Numbered from the stretch's first letter, positions 15,958 to 25,008 are shown. The stretch is DNA of 41,776 bases from Rhodohalobacter halophilus (GCF_001715195.1 NZ_MDWE01000021.1:1-41776); one strand, 5' to 3'. The notes: a model not told the origin generated them from the letters alone. A program made the numbers and translations.

Positions 15958-17388
15958 TTACATAAATGGCTTGGCCACATCCCGTATCACTTCCAGAATC
16001 CACTCCACATCCTTTTTTGTCGTTCTTGGGTTGATGAAGCAGGTGCGCAGCGCCGTTTTACCTTTGATTTTTGTGGTTGTGAGAAAAATCCGGCCGTCCT
16101 GTTCAATGGCATGAGCCAATTTTCTGTTTAACTCATCCATATCTTCTTCACTCATCCCGGCGGGAGTATACCGAAAACAGGCGATTGAAAGCGGTACCGG
16201 TGCAAGCATTTCAAAATCATCCGATTTTTCGATCAAAGACTGCAGATGCTGCGCATTGTCAATATCTCCCTGGATCGTTTCTCTCAGCCGTTTTGCTCCG
16301 AATGCTTTCAGCGTCATCCAGACCTTGAGCGATTTAAAACTTTTTGTGAGCGGCAACTGGTACTCCATCATGTCTGTCCGCCCGCCTTCATCTTCATTGG
16401 ACTGAAGGTAATCGGGAATCAGGCTGAACGTCCGCCGAAGCGTTTCCGGCTCTTTCACCAGAATGCAGGCAGCCTCAAACGGAACATAGAGCCATTTATG
16501 AGGATTAACCACAACCGAGTCCGCCTCTTCAAGACCCGCAAAAAGGTGACTCACCGATTCCAGTTTTGCTGCAGGTCCGCCGTATGCAGCATCCACGTGA
16601 TACCACAATTTCTCTTCCTTGGCGATATCAGCAAGTTCCCGCAAATTATCAACTGCACCCGAATTGGTTGTTCCGGCAATTCCAATCACACAAATTGGGT
16701 TGAGCCCGGCCTTTCGATCTTTTTGAATCTGATCCAAAAGCAGATCTGTGCGAATATGATACTGATCGTCCACCGGAATTTTTCGCAGGTTGTTTAATCC
16801 AATCCCGAGAGCATCCACGGCTTTATCGAAGCTGGAGTGCCCCTCTTCCGAAACATAAACCGTCATCGGTTTCATCCCGTACAACCCTTCACTGCTTAGT
16901 GATTCGGGCGCCATATTTTTTCTTGCAACCGCCATGCAATTAAAATTGGCCGTGGATCCTCCATCCAGTATAGCGCCGGCAGCTTGGTCAGAATACCCTA
17001 TAAATTGCGACACCCATTTAACCACAAGCTTTTCAAGCTCAGTACTGACCGGGGACGAATGCCATTTCAAATTATTCTGATTTAGTGCCGAGCTGATCAT
17101 TTCTGCCAGAATAGCCACCTGGTTACCGCCGCCGGTAATATATCCGTAGTAGTGAGGCCCCACATTCATCGTGGCTGAACCGATCACATCTTCCCGGACC
17201 TTCTTTAAAAGATCTTCCACATCCATCCCGCTCTCAGGCAGGTTGTCATTAAACACCGATTGAACCTCTTCCGGAGTTTTCCCGGGAAATACGTGTCTGT
17301 CCAGCTTCTCTTCATAAAGTTCGCGGACGATCTCTCCTGCTTTTTGGATGTGTGAGGTAAGTTCTTCGGGAGTGAAGTCTAAATTCAT
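15958..17388 (-). CDS. PLP-dependent group II amino-acid decarboxylase
   Basis: 476 residues of the aromatic-amino-acid/glutamate decarboxylase fold. Visible key residues are His184 (SEEGHSSFDKA, stacking on the cofactor), Asp266 in HVDAAYGGPA (pairs with the pyridine nitrogen) and Lys298 in NPHKWLYVPFEA, the Schiff-base lysine. GTTNSGAVDNL and LDGGSTANFNCM are also typical. The reaction is decarboxylation of an L-amino acid to an amine; the substrate cannot be fixed from sequence, though the family includes tyrosine, tryptophan and DOPA decarboxylases. ATG start. The gene appears monocistronic. Confidence 0.93.
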   Translation of the reverse strand: MNLDFTPEELTSHIQKAGEIVRELYEEKLDRHVFPGKTPEEVQSVFNDNLPESGMDVEDLLKKVREDVIGSATMNVGPHYYGYITGGGNQVAILAEMISSALNQNNLKWHSSPVSTELEKLVVKWVSQFIGYSDQAAGAILDGGSTANFNCMAVARKNMAPESLSSEGLYGMKPMTVYVSEEGHSSFDKAVDALGIGLNNLRKIPVDDQYHIRTDLLLDQIQKDRKAGLNPICVIGIAGTTNSGAVDNLRELADIAKEEKLWYHVDAAYGGPAAKLESVSHLFAGLEEADSVVVNPHKWLYVPFEAACILVKEPETLRRTFSLIPDYLQSNEDEGGRTDMMEYQLPLTKSFKSLKVWMTLKAFGAKRLRETIQGDIDNAQHLQSLIEKSDDFEMLAPVPLSIACFRYTPAGMSEEDMDELNRKLAHAIEQDGRIFLTTTKIKGKTALRTCFINPRTTKKDVEWILEVIRDVAKPFM

Positions 17389-17423
17389 GAAAAGCCTGTA
17401 TTGTTAATTAAATACGTCACATT

Positions 17424-17500
17424 GAGCGCAGTTTCGAGATTTTTCTCAAAATGGAGTCGAAACGTTTCTCGCAGAGTTGCACTAAGTTTTCGCAGAGCAC
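17424..17500. repeat. Dispersed repeat patch (GTTTCGA palindrome plus CGCAGAG units)
   Basis: GTTTCGA at 17431-17437 and TCGAAAC at 17457-17463 form an inverted repeat beginning in a TGAGCGCAG context. It is followed by TCTCGCAGAGTTGC and TTTTCGCAGAGCACAG, resembling the repeat at 11380-11428. The patch lies in the 233-bp gap upstream of the decarboxylase start; no gene is seen there. Confidence 0.55.
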
Positions 17501-17540
17501 AGAATTATTTCAGAAAAAAAAGTAAAAGCAGAAGCTCAAC

Positions 17541-17577
17541 CACCCCTACCCCCTCCTTGCGAAGGAGGGGAAATAGG
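17541..17577. repeat. C-run/G-run palindromic repeat, possible terminator for M28 gene
   Basis: CCCCTCCTT (17550-17558) pairs perfectly with AAGGAGGGG (17562-17570) around a 3-nt loop, flanked by a further CACCCCTACC and AAATAGG. It resembles the elements clustered around the cusA/cusC genes at 33-37 kb. It lies about 50 bp downstream of the M28 peptidase stop and could double as its transcription end. Confidence 0.7.
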
Positions 17578-17621
17578 ATTTTAAAGTTATGATATCTAAG
17601 TCTGTGTAAAAATAATCCCGA

Positions 17622-19022
17622 TTATTCGCGGTCGAATGAGCCGGCCGGACCCGGAAATACGACCGGGCTTTCATAGCCATCTTCTGAAACACTCGCCACG
17701 CCAAAGTAGTAGTTGTCGATCACAATATTTTCGAGCGTGTATTCGGTCACATCACCGGTGGGACGGCCGTGTGTCCATACCGGGGATGTTGTTAACCTCC
17801 AGTACACTTTATAACCCTCGAGATGAGGATTTTCATCCATATTAAGTGCATCCCAGCTAAGTGTTGTACTTGGACGAACCGCCCCGCTGATGTCCACATT
17901 CGATGGAGGAGCCGGAGCTTTCGCCATTCCGGCAAGTGAAACCACATTCAAAGCCGTCAGTTTGGCTGCGTAGTCAAAATCGACATGTTCAATCACATCA
18001 CCATATTCAATCCCGCCTTCCGATCGTATATCCTGATGCTGCCAATTATAATTTTCATTGGTTTCCATCACACGAACCGCCGGAAAACCGACATCATTAA
18101 ATGGGCGGTGGTGTCCGCCTCGGCCAAACCGATCGAGTCTGTAGATCATCATCACATCCAGATTATCGATGTACTGCTCGCCCATCACATAAATGTAGCG
18201 GGCAAGATTTCTGGATGGCGAATCTACCTCACCACCGGTAAAGCGCCGTACTCTCGCTTCTCGTTCCGTCTCTACAGCGCGGGTACCTTCCGAAAATACA
18301 CGAGCCGTTGTATTGTTGATGATACCGTTGATACCTCGAATATTTCCGATCATATCGTTATTTAAAACGGCATGAATCTTCCAGCCATTCTCGATGGCGT
18401 AGTCAGCCACAATCTGACCGCCAAAGAGCCCCTGTTCCTCACCTGACAGCCCCGCATAAATAATCGTGCCGGGAAACTGATGTTGGGAGAGAACCCTTGC
18501 GGCTTCAATTGTGCCGGCCATTCCGGATGCATTGTCATTCGCGCCGGGTGAGTCGGTTTCGGCATCCATTACGTTTGATGCACGGGAATCGATATCACCG
18601 GTCATCATCACCACTCGGTTTGGGTCGGCCGTGCCGCGCTGAACTGCAATTACATTCACAATCTCCACAGGTTCCGGAATTCGATTTTGGCCGCCAACGG
18701 TGCCGTTTACGTAAAACACCTCAAGACAACCTCCGCACTCCTCAGAAATTTTGTCAAATTCTGCTTTAATCCAGCGGCGGGCAGCGCCTATTCCTTTGGT
18801 GTCGGATGTTGTATCGGACAAGGTGTGGCGATTTTCGAAGCCCGCCAGAATACGTGTATACTCCTCAACATGATCCGCAGATACGTCTTCGGCGAGTTGT
18901 TTCAAAAATGGCTGATACTGAGGTGGAGAAGTAAATCCCGCATTGGCATTGGTTTGGGCATTTGCCGGCCAAGCAACAACAAACATGGTTAAAAAGAGAA
19001 AAACTGTTACGGTCGATTTCAT
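17622..19022 (-). CDS. Secreted M28-family metallopeptidase with C-terminal Fn3-like domain
   Basis: A signal peptide occupies residues 1-22 (cleavage after PANAQ). The M28 aminopeptidase core shows SPGANDNASGMAG (bridging Asp), SGEEQGLFGG (Glu base and ligand), LNNDMIGN (Asp) and GHHRPFNDVG (His). The first zinc ligand, normally His in G-H-x-D-S, is here replaced in MMTGDIDSRASN by Asp. From about residue 375, PPSNVDISGAVRPSTTLSWD to the end looks like a fibronectin type III module that may bind substrate or cell surface. It probably trims peptides outside the cytoplasm. Activity with the changed ligand is uncertain. Confidence 0.9.
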   Translation of the reverse strand: MKSTVTVFLFLTMFVVAWPANAQTNANAGFTSPPQYQPFLKQLAEDVSADHVEEYTRILAGFENRHTLSDTTSDTKGIGAARRWIKAEFDKISEECGGCLEVFYVNGTVGGQNRIPEPVEIVNVIAVQRGTADPNRVVMMTGDIDSRASNVMDAETDSPGANDNASGMAGTIEAARVLSQHQFPGTIIYAGLSGEEQGLFGGQIVADYAIENGWKIHAVLNNDMIGNIRGINGIINNTTARVFSEGTRAVETEREARVRRFTGGEVDSPSRNLARYIYVMGEQYIDNLDVMMIYRLDRFGRGGHHRPFNDVGFPAVRVMETNENYNWQHQDIRSEGGIEYGDVIEHVDFDYAAKLTALNVVSLAGMAKAPAPPSNVDISGAVRPSTTLSWDALNMDENPHLEGYKVYWRLTTSPVWTHGRPTGDVTEYTLENIVIDNYYFGVASVSEDGYESPVVFPGPAGSFDRE

Positions 19023-19247
19023 AAATGGTAGGATTGGTTTTTGAGCTAAAGAACATAGTGAATAAGTGAGATCTTTGGCAGAATATCAACACGGGATAGA
19101 ATAGAGTGTAATTTTTTACAAGCCGCACCTGATAATTGAGGTGATAACAACCTCTGCAGCCGCTCCCATTTTATTAACATCTCTTATCAAAATGAGTCGA
19201 GCATTTGTGCTGTGATATCTTATTTTATAGCCGCACAAATAACTACC

Positions 19248-20822
19248 ATGACTATGAGCAACTTTTTAGAGGATACAATACATAAGTGGAAAACCCCTGA
19301 AACCCGTCGAAAAATCTATTTTGGGGCATTTTTAGCACTCGTGATTGCGGGTGTGTATCACACATTAAATTGGGGCAGTTTCCCCGAACAGGGCGGACAT
19401 TTCGGTTTTTGGTCGATTATGCCCCCGTTGGTGGCCATTGTCCTTGCATTCTGGACGCGCGAAGTAGTGAGCGCTCTTTTTATAGGGATCTTTCTTGGCG
19501 GTGTAATTGCCGGACAACTCAATATTGTTCAGGATTTTCTGATTCCGTCTATTGGAACGGAGAGTTTTGCCCTGATTTTGCTGGTCTATCTTTGGGCTCT
19601 TGGCGGTTTGATTGGGATCTGGACCCGCACCGGAGGCGCCGAGGTTTTTGCCAAATGGGCATCAGAAAAAATGGTAGTCGGTCCCCGATCTGCAAAGTTT
19701 TTCACCTGGTTGATGGGATTGGTTTTCCATCAGGGAGGAACCATCAGTACGGTTTTGACCGGTGCAACCGTTCGGCCGGTAGCCGATAAGCACAAAGTCT
19801 CGCACGAGGAGCTCTCTTACATGGTGGATAGTACGGCATCACCTGCAGCCACGTTGATCCCGTTTAACGTCTGGCCCATTTATGTAGCCGGGCTGGTTAT
19901 TGGCACTATATCCCTTTTTGAAACAACAAACGATGGGATTCAATTTTTCTTCGCCTCCTTACCGTATAACTTCTACGCCATCTTCGCCATCCTAATCACA
20001 CTGCTTTTTGCCTGGGAAAAACTGCCCTGGGTACCCGGAAAGAAGATGAGAAAAGCGATAGAACGCTCCCGAACCAAAGGCACGCTCGACCGCAAAGGAG
20101 CTACCCCAATGGCAGCCGATGAACTGACTCAAAGCAAAATTCCAAAAGGGTACAAACCGGGCCTGATCGATTTTTTTGGCCCGATCGGAGCTCTTCTTGG
20201 AGTTGCAATTATTCCTTACCTCTATACCTTTTTTATCCTCGGATCTGATGACCCCACCCTGTTAATTGCCGAGGCATTTGTACTGGCGGTTCTTGCAGGA
20301 ATCGGAATTGCCATCGCAAAAGGGATGAGCCTTCAGGTTGCCATTAATGGATTTATTGACGGCTGTAAAGGTGTCACCATCGGGGCGATCATATTAGCCC
20401 TGGCTGTAACGCTCAAGGAGGTGGCCGATGCCGTAGGTACCGCCGACTATGTTGTGATGATGATCGGAGATTTAGTCTGGCCCGCATTTCTACCCGGCGT
20501 ATTGATGGTGCTCTGCATGCTTATTGCCTTCTCCACAGGCACCTCGTGGGGTACATATGCAGTGGTTTTCCCGATTGCCGTACCACTAGCCTGGGCCGTT
20601 GTACCCGAAGACATCTTCTTCCTGCAGCTCTGTTTTGCAGCTGTAATTGGTGGCAGCGTAATGGGGGATCAATGTTCACCCATTTCGGATACCACCATTT
20701 TGAGTTCACTCTCAACCGGGTGTGATCTGATGGATCACGTTACGACGCAGCTGCCGCTTGCCCTGCTTGCCGGCGGTTTGGCGGTTATCTCCTATGCAAT
20801 TCTGGTAGTGATGTTCGTTTAA
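19248..20822 (+). CDS. nhaC: NhaC-family Na+/H+ antiporter
   Basis: About 525 residues with many membrane helices. Family signatures are LGGLIGIWTRTGGAEVFAKW, FHQGGTISTVLTGATVRP, TASPAATLIPFNVWP and, near the end, GSVMGDQCSPISDTTILSS with ATGs of no other family. It exchanges external H+ for internal Na+ (or a related organic/cation exchange, since some NhaC members are solute antiporters). The frame is open to a GTG at 19212, but ATG at 19248 (or 19254) directly before the SNFLEDTIHKW segment is more natural. A Fur-family gene follows 34 bp later, so co-transcription is possible. Confidence 0.9.
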   Translation: MTMSNFLEDTIHKWKTPETRRKIYFGAFLALVIAGVYHTLNWGSFPEQGGHFGFWSIMPPLVAIVLAFWTREVVSALFIGIFLGGVIAGQLNIVQDFLIPSIGTESFALILLVYLWALGGLIGIWTRTGGAEVFAKWASEKMVVGPRSAKFFTWLMGLVFHQGGTISTVLTGATVRPVADKHKVSHEELSYMVDSTASPAATLIPFNVWPIYVAGLVIGTISLFETTNDGIQFFFASLPYNFYAIFAILITLLFAWEKLPWVPGKKMRKAIERSRTKGTLDRKGATPMAADELTQSKIPKGYKPGLIDFFGPIGALLGVAIIPYLYTFFILGSDDPTLLIAEAFVLAVLAGIGIAIAKGMSLQVAINGFIDGCKGVTIGAIILALAVTLKEVADAVGTADYVVMMIGDLVWPAFLPGVLMVLCMLIAFSTGTSWGTYAVVFPIAVPLAWAVVPEDIFFLQLCFAAVIGGSVMGDQCSPISDTTILSSLSTGCDLMDHVTTQLPLALLAGGLAVISYAILVVMFV

Positions 20823-20856
20823 TTTTCAGGAACCTTTTTAACCGGCATCTTTCGTG

Positions 20857-21276
20857 ATGGAAAAATCAGATTCAGAACAACGACTTCAGAGTCGGAGCAT
20901 ACAGCCTACGGCCGTCCGTACCATGGTACTCGATTATATGATTGAGCAAAAAGCGGCGGTCAGCCTGGCCGACCTTGAAGATCACTTCTCCCGGTCGGAC
21001 CGCACCACACTTTACCGCACGCTAAAAACATTCCTCGAACACGGGCTTGCTCATCAGATTCACGACGAGAGCGGAAGTGCCAAATATGCTCTGTGCGCTG
21101 AAAATTGCACTTGTTCCTACCCCGACGACCTCCATGTCCATTTCTACTGTTCAAGTTGCCAGAATACCTTCTGCTTTACCGAGCTGCAAATCCCATCCTT
21201 CAACCTCCCTCCAAAATTTCAGCCCGATCACGGAAACTTCGTCATTACCGGACGTTGTGCAAATTGCGCTGCCTGA
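20857..21276 (+). CDS. Fur-family metal-responsive repressor
   Basis: 139 residues with an N-terminal winged helix (VRTMVLDYMIEQKAAVSLAD, then RSDRTTLYRTLKTFLEHGL, the recognition helix) and a C-terminal dimerisation domain rich in metal ligands: C-x-E-N-C-T-C, DLHVHFYCSSCQNTFCF and ITGRCANCAA. The paired CxxC motifs make the structural zinc site of Fur/Zur/PerR proteins. It lies between nhaC and a zinc-type P1B ATPase (76 bp to the ATPase start), so a role in zinc or other divalent metal control of that exporter is likely; this is inference. ATG at 20857 is preferred to the GTG one codon earlier. Confidence 0.9.
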   Translation: MEKSDSEQRLQSRSIQPTAVRTMVLDYMIEQKAAVSLADLEDHFSRSDRTTLYRTLKTFLEHGLAHQIHDESGSAKYALCAENCTCSYPDDLHVHFYCSSCQNTFCFTELQIPSFNLPPKFQPDHGNFVITGRCANCAA

Positions 21277-21352
21277 CCTTTGCAATAGTGTTGCACCGGG
21301 TTGAGTTCTATCTTTCAATCAGAAAAATGATTCAACCTTTGAAATTGGAAAT

Positions 21353-23302
21353 ATGTCACACCAGCACGAAGCGGCCTGCAGTTGCGATTCAGAAATTAAC
21401 TTTGAACAACCGACAAATTCTGACGGCCCGATCATTGAGATAAAAACACATCTGAAGCCGATTCTCAGCTTTCTTCTGCTGATGACGGGCCTTGGCTTGG
21501 ACTACCTGGTTCAACCCTCATGGTTCAGTAGCCCGATCCGGTTCATCTGGTACACGGCGGCTTATCTGCCTGTTGGCCTGCCGGTCATTCTTCAAGCATG
21601 GAGAGTATTAAAGAAAGGAGATCTTTTCTCCGAGTTTTTCCTGATGAGCATCGCTACATTTGGGGCATTTTATATCGGTGAATACCCTGAGGGGGTAGCC
21701 GTCATGCTCTTCTATTCTGTCGGTGAGGCTTTTCAGGATGGCGCTGTCAATCGCGCAAAATCAAATATCAAAGCCCTGCTGGATGTGCGATCCGAAACCG
21801 CTCGTGTGTACCGAAACGGTGAATTTACAGAGGTTCATCCCGAAACGGTAATTTCGGGAGAGATCATTCAAATTCTGCCGGGAGAACGCATTCCGTTGGA
21901 TGGTGAAATTGTCGAAGGCCACAGCACATTCGATACATCTGCGCTTACCGGGGAGAGCCTGCCGAGAACCTATCAACAGGGAGAAAAGGCGCTTGCGGGC
22001 ATGGTAAACCTGAACCGGGTGATTCAGCTTCGCGTAACCAGCAGCTATGAAAACAGCTCCATCGCGCGGATTTTAAACATGGTACAGGATGCAGCCGGGC
22101 GCAAGGCAAAAACCGAATTGTTTATCCGAAAGTTTGCGAAAGTCTACACGCCGATTGTTGTTCTACTTGCATCCCTTCTGGTGGCACTTCCCGCACTCTT
22201 TGTTTCCCCATACGTGTTCGATGAGTGGCTCTACCGCGGGCTTGTTTTTCTGGTCATCTCCTGCCCGTGTGCATTGGTAATTTCCATTCCGCTCGGATAC
22301 TTTGGCGGTATCGGGGCAGCATCGCGAAATGGGATACTTGTTAAAGGTGCAAACTACCTGGATGCCCTTCGAAATGTAGAAACCGTTGTTTTTGATAAAA
22401 CCGGTACACTTACTAAAGGCCGATTCTCTGTGGAATCTGTGGATGTTCACCTGCCTGATCGGCAAACCGTACTTGATACACTGTATGCGCTTGAAATGGG
22501 ATCCAATCATCCGCTTGCCAAGGCGCTGACTGATCACATTTCGGAGGATGTACTCGCATCACCGGAGATATCGCATCAGCAAGAGCATTCCGGGATGGGG
22601 GTTTCCGCAAAGGCTGATGGAAAGCTGCTCCTGGCCGGCAATCGAACTTTCATGGAAAAACATCAGGTGTTGATGAATGGTCATCAAATCGAAGTGAATG
22701 GCTCTGTTATCTACTTTGCAATAGACGGAAAGGCGGCGGCAACGGTTACATTCAGCGATCAAATAAAGGAAGACGCCGCGGAGGCCATTCAACAGCTAAG
22801 GAAACTGGGCGTGAAGCAAACTGTGATGCTAAGCGGAGACAAGAAAGAGATTGCTGAAAACGTTGGGAATTCACTGGGGCTGGATGCTGTGTATGGCGAA
22901 CTTTTACCCGATGAAAAAGCTGCAAAACTGGAAGAGATCAAGCAGAAATATGGTGGGGTAACGGCCTACGCCGGTGATGGCATTAACGACGCGCCGGTAC
23001 TGGCATTGAGTGATGTGGGAATTGCCATGGGCGCAATGGGCAGCGATGTAGCCGTTGAAACAGCCGATGTAGTGATTCAAACCGATCAGCCCGGCAGAAT
23101 AGCCACAGCCATCCGTATTAGTCGCGCTACCCGAAATATCGTATGGCAAAATATTGGTTTAGCAATGGGAGTAAAAATCGCCGTACTTGGCCTTGGGGCA
23201 CTGGGGATGGCCTCGTTGTGGGAGGCGGTGTTTGCCGATGTAGGTGTGGCCTTGCTGGCCATCCTGAACGCCATTCGGATTCAGCAGATGAAGTTTGAAT
23301 AA
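21353..23302 (+). CDS. zntA: Heavy-metal P1B-type ATPase (Zn/Cd/Pb exporter type)
   Basis: 649 residues. Motifs: CPC at residues 304-306 in the transport helix (VISCPCALVISIPLG), phosphorylated Asp348 in VFDKTGTLTKG, TGES in SALTGESLPR, the HP motif in GSNHPLAKAL and the hinge GDGINDAPVLALSDVG. CPC together with a last helix containing FADVGVALLAILNA, which holds the conserved Asp of Zn/Cd pumps, points to the ZntA/CadA group. Instead of a CxxC HMA domain the N-terminus is short and reads MSHQHEAACSCDSE, a small His/Cys metal-binding patch. The upstream Fur-family gene is its probable regulator. Confidence 0.94.
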   Translation: MSHQHEAACSCDSEINFEQPTNSDGPIIEIKTHLKPILSFLLLMTGLGLDYLVQPSWFSSPIRFIWYTAAYLPVGLPVILQAWRVLKKGDLFSEFFLMSIATFGAFYIGEYPEGVAVMLFYSVGEAFQDGAVNRAKSNIKALLDVRSETARVYRNGEFTEVHPETVISGEIIQILPGERIPLDGEIVEGHSTFDTSALTGESLPRTYQQGEKALAGMVNLNRVIQLRVTSSYENSSIARILNMVQDAAGRKAKTELFIRKFAKVYTPIVVLLASLLVALPALFVSPYVFDEWLYRGLVFLVISCPCALVISIPLGYFGGIGAASRNGILVKGANYLDALRNVETVVFDKTGTLTKGRFSVESVDVHLPDRQTVLDTLYALEMGSNHPLAKALTDHISEDVLASPEISHQQEHSGMGVSAKADGKLLLAGNRTFMEKHQVLMNGHQIEVNGSVIYFAIDGKAAATVTFSDQIKEDAAEAIQQLRKLGVKQTVMLSGDKKEIAENVGNSLGLDAVYGELLPDEKAAKLEEIKQKYGGVTAYAGDGINDAPVLALSDVGIAMGAMGSDVAVETADVVIQTDQPGRIATAIRISRATRNIVWQNIGLAMGVKIAVLGLGALGMASLWEAVFADVGVALLAILNAIRIQQMKFE

Positions 23303-23308
23303 AAATAA

Positions 23309-23340
23309 AGGCCCAGAGTGAACACCCTGAGCCTGTTTAA
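23309..23340. terminator. Bidirectional hairpin terminator
   Basis: AGGCCCAGAGTG (23309-23320) pairs with ACACCCTGAGCCT across a small loop with G-T pairs. On the plus strand GTTT follows; on the minus strand TTTATTTTT follows. It sits between the convergent stops of the P-type ATPase and the gene at 23345. Confidence 0.75.
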
Positions 23341-23344
23341 TTGA

Positions 23345-23839
23345 TCATGCAACTTCCTTATTCAGCTCTCGTTTGGCTGATTCAATTTTATGAATCCAGC
23401 CCTGAACGATGATTCGCTCATCGCCAATCTGAGTTCCGTCCCTCCCCTCAAACACAGGAAGTTTAACATCATTTCCGGTTCTCATTTTGAAGCGAATTCC
23501 CAGTTCCTGAATATTTTGTTGATCGCCACTTTCACCGGGCACCTGCATATTTGATTTATAAAATAGTGCCTGATCAATATTGCCAAGTTCAATTAGCTCA
23601 TGGCTGCCATGATTTACATAGAGCAGCTCTTCACTGTTCCGGTCGATTCCAATCGCAGCACGATTTCTCAACACGTCAACCTCGCCGGTTTGAAATCCAA
23701 CATCTTCAGCAATTGTTAAAAAGCGATTCTTTGCTTTTTTAACGCCGTTTTTCTCTTTCATTTGATAGTATCCGATGGGTATCAAAAAAGTGGCAATTGA
23801 AGCCAATCCAATCACAATAGATGCGATATCTGTTTCCAT
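23345..23839 (-). CDS. Membrane-anchored protein of unknown function
   Basis: 164 residues with one N-terminal membrane helix (ASIVIGLASIATFLIPIGYY) and then a basic stretch (KEKNGVKKAKNRF), so the body probably lies in the cytoplasm. The soluble part has a regular beta-rich pattern (VLRNRAAIGIDRNSEELLYV, ELIELGNIDQALFYKS, ELGIRFKMRTGNDVKLPVFE) and a final helix. Not recognised. The gene is followed by the bidirectional terminator and preceded by 155 bp of AT-rich non-coding DNA. It ends in TGA. Confidence 0.78.
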   Translation of the reverse strand: METDIASIVIGLASIATFLIPIGYYQMKEKNGVKKAKNRFLTIAEDVGFQTGEVDVLRNRAAIGIDRNSEELLYVNHGSHELIELGNIDQALFYKSNMQVPGESGDQQNIQELGIRFKMRTGNDVKLPVFEGRDGTQIGDERIIVQGWIHKIESAKRELNKEVA

Positions 23840-23994
23840 AATAAAATCCTTTAGTATTAATTTTTTTGATGAATATCACCCATCAAAAACTCCTGCTCAA
23901 ATAGCAGAGCATATTGAACAGAGCAGTAATTAACGTTTGGGTGATCCTGATTTTTTGAAGTAGTGCCAAAACCTCCGGCAATCAAATCAGAAAA

Positions 23995-24348
23995 CTAAAG
24001 GTGGGTGTGGTAGGGAAAGAGCAGCTGCCGAACCGACTGACTGTGATCAATCAGCTTCTGAAGCTGTAAATAGTGTCCATTTTCATCTTTTGGGACGGTG
24101 ATCCAATCCGGGCGTAAAAAAGAATGCTGATCCGGATCTGACTCGGAATTTGAATCTGAATGAAATTCAGCAAAAAATATCGGTAAAACCGGCTTTCCGT
24201 AAAGCGTGGACTCATGTTGTTGAGCAACATCAAACCCGGATTGAACCCATTCCGTGGATTGACCGAAAATAGCCTGTCCATGTGGCGATAACCCGGCACT
24301 GATCCCAAAAAGAGAAATGAGTAGAGATATTTTAAATATCTTGCACAT
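23995..24348 (-). CDS. Putative secreted small protein of unknown function
   Basis: 117 residues. An N-terminal signal-like segment (KIFKISLLISLFGISAGL) is followed by a mature part of about 90 residues rich in His and acidic residues (FAEFHSDSNSESDPDQHSF) and ending LLFPYHTHL. I do not recognise a family. Coding is supported by a plausible export signal and an ATG start only, so confidence is moderate. It is divergent from the DksA/TraR-like gene across 62 bp. The His-rich tail could bind metal, which is speculation. Confidence 0.5.
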   Translation of the reverse strand: MCKIFKISLLISLFGISAGLSPHGQAIFGQSTEWVQSGFDVAQQHESTLYGKPVLPIFFAEFHSDSNSESDPDQHSFLRPDWITVPKDENGHYLQLQKLIDHSQSVRQLLFPYHTHL

Positions 24349-24410
24349 AATAGAAAAGTACGAAGAATTTAGATAAATGTTATCCGGGAAGCGTTTGAAT
24401 ACAAACCATT

Positions 24411-24749
24411 ATGACGGAATCAGATAAGAAAGAACTTTTAACGATCATTCATGAACAAATAAAATCAACCCGGAAGGAGATTAAAGAGCTGACTGAACTA
24501 ACCAAGCCCATCTCGCTCGACAACTCCATCGGGCGGTTATCCCGAATGGATGCCATCAATAATAAAACGATCAACGAAAAAGCACTGCGCGACAAAAAAA
24601 GAACCCTTCAAAAGCTCGAACGTGCCGTTGAGCGCCATCAGGATGGAAAACTGGGCAAGTGTCTCAAATGTGGGGATGATATACCATTCGGCCGATTAAA
24701 TATTATGCCCTACACATCATGATGTGTCCGTTGTGCCAACCGACCTTAA
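24411..24749 (+). pseudogene. DksA/TraR-type zinc-finger protein interrupted by TGA
   Basis: The frame from ATG at 24411 encodes a charged coiled-coil-type helix pair (KKELLTIIHEQIKSTRKEIK and onward) and then GKCLKCGDDIPFGRLNIMPY, the first half of a DksA/TraR C4 zinc finger. A TGA at 24720-24722 interrupts it. In the same frame the next codons read CVRCANRP and then TAA at 24747-24749, supplying exactly the second CxxC at the usual 17-residue spacing. A product ending at the TGA would lack two of four zinc Cys. Such proteins bind RNA polymerase or act as general stress modulators; whether this one is functional depends on readthrough. The residue normally at the TGA position varies in the family. 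Confidence 0.82.
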
Positions 24750-25008
24750 ATATTTTGAAAATACCCCGACTTGGGTGTGACAGCTGTTTTTTTAATGTTA
24801 GTGTCCAACCTTTCAAGTAAATAGCATTACCCTATTTAATTAAAATCATTAATAAATAAATCGAAGTGAGCTCTGAGATTTACTAATTAACCGACTAAAC
24901 TTTTTATTCAAAATCATTTACAATCGGCGCGTTAAGGGTGCCTTTCATTTTTTTTCTTTTCTATCTTTTACAGTTCAACGAATTGACAAAACAAAACTAC
25001 CATAACAG

